DNA of 64,000 bases, from positions 124,001 to 188,000 of the forward strand of contig JASANE010029376.1 in the NCBI GenBank assembly GCA_030248225.1, written 5' to 3'. Positions 45,101-54,100 of the stretch are shown here, piece after piece (position 1 is the first letter of the stretch; each line of letters opens with the position of its first letter). A program made the translations under genes and the position numbers. A model generated the notes under the pieces. The model saw nothing but the letters and a program-made list of their open reading frames with translations, ran no database searches and was not told where the DNA came from. This stretch comes from Trileptium ribeirensis (taxonomy: Eukaryota > Nematoda > Enoplea > Enoplida > Thoracostomopsidae).

Positions 45101-48100
45101 ATTAGCCATCAAATTAGCGACTTAGGTAGCCGAAGTCATACTGAACCTCCCTCGGTCGATGAGTTAAGGCATAAATAAACGCGACACTCGCACATAAGAT
45201 ATGTTTTTACATGATTCTCTGAGTCGAGTTAGAACCGAGATGTCATCCCTGAGCCGACCGAGGTTAAGTGAAAGAAATTTTTGGATTGAACAGTGGAAAT
45301 GAAACTCCGTATCGTCCTTAGCCATACGTTTTCACTGAGTTCTGATAGGCAATTTGTTCTTGTGTTTTTGCTAAGCAATGGATCAAATGCGCACCAAGTT
45401 GTTAGTAGGCACTCGTTGACAGAAACCCGAAACTAAAGCTCATGTCCCATGACAAACTTACTTTCCAGGGATCTTGCCGAACTTTATTAGGACGATGTAG
45501 TAACCCAAGTTTCTGAATTGAGCCAAGGACTTTAATGGATCCGTAACCATATTCGCGAAGCCAAGGCTTTGTGAGCGAGACGGCTCACTTTGAGCGAAAA
45601 TTTTATATTTCTCAAGAATTACCATAGGGATTTGGCTGACTTAGATAAGGATCTTCGCTATCGACTTAGCGCATAAAACTTTCAAATATCTCATTGGAAT
45701 CACAAACCGACGACCGTGAAGGGGCTTGCCCCCACCGAAAACGTAGATATAAAATATTTTGAGATTTTCTCCAGGAATTTTTTTGAAACTCTCGCAGATT
45801 CTTCGTGGGAGTGTCCGCTACCGGACAACATTTTAAACTCAACACTATCGAGTCGGAATCATCAACCCGACGACCCGACAGGTATCCGCCGATACCAAAA
45901 ATTTCAAACATTTATAATTCAAAATTTCTTCCAGGAATTTTGATGATTTTTGTCGTACAAACAGCTTTCCTTTTGAGCTATCGTGCCCGGCAAAGTCGTG
46001 GCCCGTTCAAAAATTATAATAAATATAAACCCGAGCAGCGCAAAAGCGGCTTAGGTTTTACACAGAATTCGCAGATTTTCTTTCCCGTATAAGCATATTC
46101 ATAGTTAGGTTTCGGTTTAGCTTTTAGACTTTTGCAAGTTTTCAATTTCATATTCGTCTCTCTCTGTTTCTGTATATTGACATCAGTGCCGCACGAAAGC
46201 CGTCGGAGACTCGAATCTCCGATATACGGCCGCTGCAATGAACATATCACATTTACCAGAGTTGGTAAATTTGATGGCAGTGGCAAACATTTTTGTGTAT
46301 AAAATTTAGCGACATCGCTAGACGCGATATCGGATCCATCGGGCCTCGGCCCAACGTATCAATTTTTGTGAGGACCGTTGACCCGGTCCTAATAAATCTA
46401 TAAATAAGGTCGAACCCAGCCCCTGTGCAAAATTTCATAGAGAAAGGCTGGCAAATTAGCGAGATATTAAAAATTATAGATTTTCCAAAGTCCCTATCGA
46501 GTTAAACTAAGAATCTCGGTCGAAAACTAGGAAACCGAGCAATCTAAGGATACAAACCGCGTGGAATTCAGTTAATGAATTTGTCACGGTTGCACCGACA
46601 ACTGGAGCCACCACTTAATGACTCGTTTCGTCAAGTAGGAACCGCTAGGAACACTAATTAAATTCTAGTACCAAATAGAGCTCTTTCGAGAGCCGTTTTC
46701 AAGTCGAAATAGCAAAAGCTTTAGTGCTTTTAGGATAGCGTTGACGACCTACGAGGCATTGCTACTTATAGCTCTAACTTCAGACAAATTTGTAGGCATC
46801 TGAATACAATTTCAAGCCCTGCCCCTATGCCCTGAAGTTGGCATGAACTTTGTACAATGATAATGTATAGCCACCGAATTGGCAACAATTAATCGAACTC
46901 GGAAAATTTATTGGTTGTGTCGTGGATCAGAGACGCACCCGAATCTGTCCCACACTCTTCACTCGTACCATCACGTAGTAGCAATAATGAGTGACCCGAT
47001 CTTTTGAGAACAATTTCCGCACTAAGGAATTGAGTTAAGATATTTAATTACTGAAGAAAATCAATTAAGCAGGCCAAGTTTGCCAGCCCGTTTGAATCAG
47101 TAGAAACTAGAAATGCCCCAAAGCGGCTGATTGATCGGCAGTGGCCTACTTGCCCGCTTAAGCGCAATGTTTTTGTCATTGATCAAAGATTGAGCAAGCA
47201 GTCAATTCTTAAACTTAGGAAACCTGTCATAGAACAAACAAATAAAATTATCCGTTTGTTAACCCGTATGAGCACCCTTTTAACCTCAAACCGTCGATTT
47301 AGTATAATCTTTTGGTCCAAATCGACCGCCACAATCAGTATACACTGCACTTTTAAGCTATCAGAACTATATCCAGTTTTGGAGCTTTACCTGTCAACTG
47401 AATTACCGCCGAACACCGAGTGTTAACGCTTTAGTAGTTGACAGTGAAGGCTAAGGCAACGCCTTCAACCCTTTTGCAAGATTAGTAAGAGTCCATTTGG
47501 AGCTCTCCAATGAGCTGAGTTAGGTTTATGAATTGCCTGAATCAAAAATTACCCAACCGTCTCGTATTAGGACGTGGAATGCCCTAATTTGCACCTCCGA
47601 GCTTAGCTTTTAGGGATTCGTTTCTTTACCGCTCGTGGTATCGCCGTACTTTTTGGCCGCTGAGCCAGGCGTGAACGAAGGTCCTAAGTGAACCCCCAAC
47701 TACTGATATAGCACTTTTCCCTGGATCCGGCTCGATCCAGCGTCTTCTAAAATTGTATAAATTTGGCAGTAAAAATAAAATATCAAAATGCCTAGTGTTG
47801 GTAAAGTACGATTAATGTACACAACACAGTGTAAATTTTGTGTTAAGAAAGCCGAAAAGTTAGCAAGTTTTGGTCCCCAGCTCACTCTAACGGGACTTGT
47901 AAGTCATCCGATAGTTATTGTACCTGGCCTATTTTAACACTATTTTGCATCATGTTGATGGACGCAGAAAAGTCCGCTTTTGTAGTTATTTAGGTCACAG
48001 ATGAGTATAGATTTAAGACCGAATTTTACATCTTTGTTACCGTGTTTGAAGGATGGTTTCATTGGAAACTGGAACCAAAATTAACCAGTCGTACCTTTGT

Positions 48101-51100
48101 AATTTGAGGAAAATTTTATCTTATACCCCGGTTACCGTCCATATGATATGTATGCGAGTAGGAAAAGTAATATCGTACCATTGTCGCACCGGAGAAAATT
48201 AGGAGTCGTATCGTCGCCTCACAATCTTACCTTTGCATCGATATGTACCATTACTCTTTTGTTGTATGTTATTCCAATCGCTACTTTATGTCATTTACTA
48301 ATGTCCCGTATCCTGTACCATAGCCGTGATTAAGATGAGCAAGATCACGACCCGCAATCCCACTGTGCACGCTTCGTCCAGTATAGCTCATTTGTACCCG
48401 TTATATTACGGCCTTTCGCTTACCTGAACCTATTGTTTTGTCGGAGTACCCCTAGTAGCAATCGTAGTACCGAGCGAATAGTTAGTTGAATGACTAACTC
48501 GCGATGACTCGATGACGCCTCGTGTTACTCACATGTGTTTGCTTTTAACCCCTGGCCCACTTTTAATAAGTATGGTGAGCACAGCTGTCATTAGAAAAGG
48601 CTTAGCACTTTACGCTATGATTTGAATCAGCTGTGAGAATTCGATGAAAAAGGCGATGACTCCGCACTTACCCCATCGGTTGGCCTGCTCATTCTCCGGA
48701 TAGCGTACCATACCAGTGACAGTGTACCTATTGTATTAGCCCATACAGAATGTTCTTGTCAGTATATGATTTTGACTCATCAATAAACCCTAAATCAAAC
48801 CCAAGTAGTCCATGCGTTTTGTTGACCCGTTTTGTTGTAGCGATAAATATCAGAAGGGGTTTGAAATCCGTCACCCCTATCGTCGACCCACGTTCAGGTT
48901 TGACACACGCGTCGAAGAAGCAAACCTTAGCGTGACTCGCCGATTCCATAATTGTATTAGTTATATTATTGTGTGAGTACGACACGCGAGACTTAGAAAA
49001 AGTTATAAGGAAAGAAATTTCATTTAAGGTACAAAATTTTCCCTCAACGCCCAAAATAAGAAATCACGCGAATCCGACGTTAAACGTCTAGGGATTTGTC
49101 GGACCCTAGTGGTGGCCACTGGCTAAATTAAATAAATTATGAAGCGTTCAGTGAAATAGAAAAGAAAACTTTACTCCAAACACACTTCACGGGAATATTG
49201 GGTTGGTCTCTTTGGCCTGAGAGCAGGTGAAGGAGCCAACATCCCTAGGGGCCTCTCAAAGGTAGTACCGCTTAGGCTACGTGCGCAACCCATCCGGCAG
49301 GATCATAACACATCCGGTGAAGCGCTCCTGCGGCTTGCTAAGCTCCGTAGTCTCTTGGGACTGATCAGGGAAAAAGGAAAATTTGGAACCCATCAGGTCC
49401 GCCCTCGAGGTTACGATAGCCGGGGTCGTATGGGCATTACGTTGTGGAAGTGCATAATGCAGCAGCGTCACGTCTGTTACATAAACGGAATTGCGAAAGT
49501 TGTGCGACCGAAAAACGACAAGAAGTCTTATACTACTACGCTTTTTTATTAAATCAACGCCACATCACTACATTTGCCTTCATCATATTTAGCGCAGTCG
49601 AAGACATTTACAGGCGACTTACTAACTTGAAAATACCAAAATTTGACATTTTTGATACCAAAATTTGGCAACCTCAGAACATCACGCAGGATTAAATAAC
49701 ATGTGTAAATTTTATTTTCATATAAATAAGCACTGGACTCGTGACTAAATAACATAGCCAACGAGAATATTCCGAATTGTGACCATTGTTTTCCACCAGT
49801 GGCTAGTTATTACCGCAAACGTTGGGTGACCGCAAATGGAAAAATATAAATCTCAAATTCGCTTCGGTTTTATGAAAGTTTGGGCAGGAACTCACTGGAG
49901 CACCGGAACACAAAGCTAGGAGCACAATTAAATATCATAAAAAAATTAGCAAAAATCCATCAGTCTAGTTATAACTATGAGTGACACAGACAAAAGCAGT
50001 CAAAAAGAGTTTTCGTTCAATCAAACGCTATTTGACGAAATTTCACTTACTCTGTTTGAGAAAAATATATGCTAACCGACATGTGCCTTCAGTTGCTGTT
50101 TTGAAATTGGCAAATTGGAGCATGAATCGTCAAGCAAGCTTTCAAGCGTAAAAACAAAGTCGCCGATAAGCACCAATTTGCGTCCGCTTCTTATGTTGTT
50201 TCTCAAATCCGCCCACGAAAGGCTAGGCAATTGAGCAGAATTTGCCATTTCACGAGGTGTGTCACAATCGGTACGATCATAGATCGAGTAAGCCGCTGTA
50301 GGTAGACCAGGACACTGCTTCATTTTATGCCATACTGATACTAAAACATTTCTTACATTTTTTGGCTTCATATTACTAGTAACTCTATCGAGATTGCAGA
50401 ACGTGCTGAAGCATAGGTACACCTACGCCTACGCCTTTTGACTGCACATCAAATGAGCTCTCGATAGCATTCGTCGATATGCTATATGTGGACATCACAC
50501 AATACCAGCACATGTTACAACAAAAGCAAAACCGGCAATGAGTTTCCCATGCCCAAAAACCCCCAAGTGAAATTTTTCAGCCGCCCAGGAAGTCAGAAGA
50601 AATTTTCAAATTTTGGGCGAGGAACCATGAGGGTGCCATACCTCAAACCCCATAACTCTAAAACCGGAGCCTTAATCGAAAAACAAAAAGAAGCATCGGC
50701 ATTTATCATTTTACTATGAAAAAACCAACCAGAGAAAAAATCGAAGGTTACGATAAAAATAACCTTGCTTCCGTGAAGGGTACTAAAATGGTATAAAAAC
50801 CCTCATGTTGACCTCTGACCCCGAACCAAAGGGACGCCATAGCCTTGTACCCATGGAACCATACGTCGCAGAGTAAAACCAATACCGGCAATGAGTTTAC
50901 CATGCCCGAAATCCCCACGTGATACTTTTCAGCCGCCCAGGACGTCAGAACAAATTTGCTAATTTTGGGACGAGGAACCATGAGGGTGCCATACCTTAAA
51001 CCCCATAACCCCAAAACCGGAGCCTTAATCGAAAAACAAAAAGAAGCGTCGGCATTTATCATCTTACTATGAAATAGTACCAACCAGAGAAAAAATTCAA

Positions 51101-54100
51101 AGGTTACGATAAAAATAACCTTGCTTCCGTGAAGGGCACTAAAAACCCCCATTCTGACCTATGACCCCCAACCATGGGGCGTCATACCCCAGTACCCATG
51201 GAACAATGAGTCGCAGAGCAAAACCAACACCGGCAATGAGTTTCCCATGCCCGAAAACTCCCAAGTGAAACTTTTCAGCCGCCCAGGACGTCAGAACAAA
51301 TTTGCTAATTTTGGAACGAGGAACCATGAGGGTGTCACACCTTAAACCCCATAACCCCAAAACCGGAGACTTAGTCGAAAAACAAAAAGAAGCGTCGGCA
51401 TTTATCATTTTACTATGAAATAAAATCAACCAGAGAAAAAAATTCAAAGGTTACGATAAAAATAACCTTACTTCCGTGTAGGGTACTAAAATGGTGTAAA
51501 AACCCTCATTTTGACCCCAAATAAATTACCAGACCCCAAATCAAAAAACTTTCGGGATTTACACGGTAAATCGACTATGTCTGTTCGAATGAGCCCAAGA
51601 TCATGAAAATCGGTTAAGGCGTTCTCGAGTTGTGGCCGATCACACACACACGGAATTTAAAAGATTTCACCCCTGCAACACACAATCTCCACTACGTTTC
51701 ACTATGTTATGATAACCGTATAAAATCACCGACTAAGATTTAATAAAACTTAGACACCGCACAGATTTCTGCGACTGCCAATATAGTCAGGAGCGATCCC
51801 CCACGATTGAGGAATCAAGTAGGCAAAAAACGATTTAGAGGATACAGTTTATTCTGCAAACAATCTCTTATAGTGCAAAAAGCAATTAATGTTAGCAAAG
51901 AGATCAACGTAACGTAAGCAAGTACAGGCACAAGCAGTAAATTTGTGAAATCTACACATTCGAGTGACGCGAAACACTTGTGCGCAATATACTGTCCAGC
52001 CGGATAAATTTCGGTACTGGGCAGGCCTATATAAGCAACAAAGTAAATTTCGGTGCCAATCTCCCCGGGAGGGCCCCATGGCAAAAAAGCCTCCTGACAA
52101 GATTTTTGGCTTCCCCCGGTAATACCACAACATGACATGAAAAATTGTCAACATTTTTACAAACATCTCTTTGCCAAGTTAAAAATTTAACTAATTGCAG
52201 TAAAAAATGATTAAAAAATTACTTTTAACTTATTAAATAAAGACGTTTTTGCACCGGTTCCGAGCCCATTTATTCAATTTCTGCGGTTTTCGTATTCAAT
52301 TTTGAAAATTTATAAAGCCCAGTTCAAGACCTGGAGCCCAATCGACGTCTCCTGGCAAAATTCGAGCCCTCCAGTTCCGAAATAAGGGCCCCGGTTCATA
52401 CCCGCTGGCAAAATTTTCAGCGAGAGAGAAGCCAGTACATGAATGTTTTCTTGAATCAGGCTATGTATTTCCTGTTTATCAGGCTGACTATGTATTAACT
52501 ATGTATTTCCTATTTTGGTTTCGAAGACGTTGCCACATTTTTCACGAGCGCAAAGCTACTTAACAAATATTAACAATAAAACATAGCAGAGTGAGTAGGC
52601 TCATTTCTTCCGGAATGGTGCATGCAGAGGCAAAGTCCGCTGAATGCACATGGGTAAAGCTAAACAACATAAGACCAACACATAACACAGCTCACTGCAA
52701 TATAACTTCAGCCTATTTAAAATAACAAAGTAGTTATAGTACTTGCCAGAAATGAGTGCTGTTCCTTCGATGTTTTTTCAAAAAATTTCAAAATTTGATC
52801 GAAACGTCCTCGAATTTCGTGCTAGATCTGTTCAAAAATTTGGAATGCTTTTTTAAAAGGTTTGTCCAAGATAATTGTTCGTAAATCAAAAATTGTGTTC
52901 GAAATCTGTTCGACGTTAGTTCGAAAATGAACGCTCAATTCTGGTGAGTACTGTATATCGGTAAGCAATCAGTAATGATCATCAAACTAAAATAGCTGGT
53001 AATGACACTACACTTACGTCTTTGATGAGGAAATGCAAGCTGGCAGTTTTGTTGCAATTTTGAATACGGGAACTTCGAATTAAATTCGTCTAGTGAAGAC
53101 AACAATTCTTGAAGCTTAAACGTCAACCGTGACGTAACTAGACAACTGCCGGACATAAAAACATCGGATATCACTCGTTTAGAATTCGACAAAAAAGTAG
53201 TAGTTGCTTTTGGTAGATAAACGACGTTGAGCAAGACCAATAAGTGGCACAACTCCGGAAGGATTGTAGCTAAAGATAAACTGTATATATATATAATTTA
53301 CAGACAGCCGCCATGCAACTTCAATGGGAACACGAGCAGGGCAGACCACACACTACCGTCAATGTACGATTTTTTTACACAAATCAAATCGATATATATT
53401 TACGTGAATATTATTTGCCAGTCCATCAGTTACTTCATGTCAGTTAGTTGTTAAAGAAAACGATTTCATACATTCCATGACGGCATGGAGTTTTTGTCAC
53501 CCCGAATGCACAAAATAGCTGTTCGCAGATATTATGAGTATAAACTCTAAAATTCTTTTGAAACTGATGTGCAGCATTATCGAAGTTTGCGACTAAGTAT
53601 ACTTATTTAACGGCTAGTTATACTTTATTGAAGACAATGATGATGCAGCGAATGATGTACCGGCTAAGCTTTGCGTATGTGTACCAGTGGTATGATCGTC
53701 AAGTTTGGTTTTAACTATAACTGTAACTTTTATGGTAGCATCCTTCTATCCAGGAAGCCACAGTTTCAGAAAAAGTTAAATCTATAGAAACCTATGTTTA
53801 ACACCTTTGATATTTCTGGGAATTTACAAATTTATATATTCATCAAAAAACTAAAACTTCTTACTTGATATATCATCATTTAGTATTTTCCGAACCGTAA
53901 ATAGGCACGACGCCCAGACTGAATATCTACCAGCTCCTTGCTCACGCCCGATCACCTCGATCGATTTTAGTACAACTTGTCGCGAGTACGAAACAATACC
54001 ACATGCATAGCGTAATAAAAGATAATGGGCAGTTACGCTGAGGTAGTCTGAAACACAAATACTAACATCTATTGTGTAATGCCAATGTACACTAATTATT

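Larger units (their letters stand above)
40074..49481 (+). mobile_element. TE-A copy 2, the most complete
   Basis: 9.4 kb. Starts TGTAACATATCCCTACTGG, ends GTCACGTCTGTTACA; ends are inverted repeats of about 7-10 bases. Flanked by TAAA on both sides, a possible 4-bp target duplication. Landmarks in order: subterminal CCTGGxCACAxTxTATGGxC words (40,110-40,190), GCCATAAAGGCAC words (40,650-40,980), hairpin (41,349), element F3 (41,495-43,072), CAGCGTTCATTTTCGCTGGC (43,100), GAAGTCATACTGAACCTC (45,130), CTAGGGATTTGTCGGACCCT (49,088), GGTCGTATGGGCATTACG (49,425). No conserved long frame, no reverse transcriptase or DDE motif seen. It fills the intron between exons 9 and 10. Confidence 0.85.

Noticed and set aside
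45716..46092. Overlapping frames of 75-95 codons in TE-A copy 2
   Set aside because: Not kept in copies 1 and 3; consistent with chance in a moderately GC-rich repeat.
50077..50405. Cytochrome b5-like domain
   Set aside because: Only a vague likeness over about 30 residues, and the heme-binding HPGG motif is missing.
50748..51447. Two long minus-strand frames in the tandem array
   Set aside because: They repeat each other because the DNA units repeat; no splice or start context.
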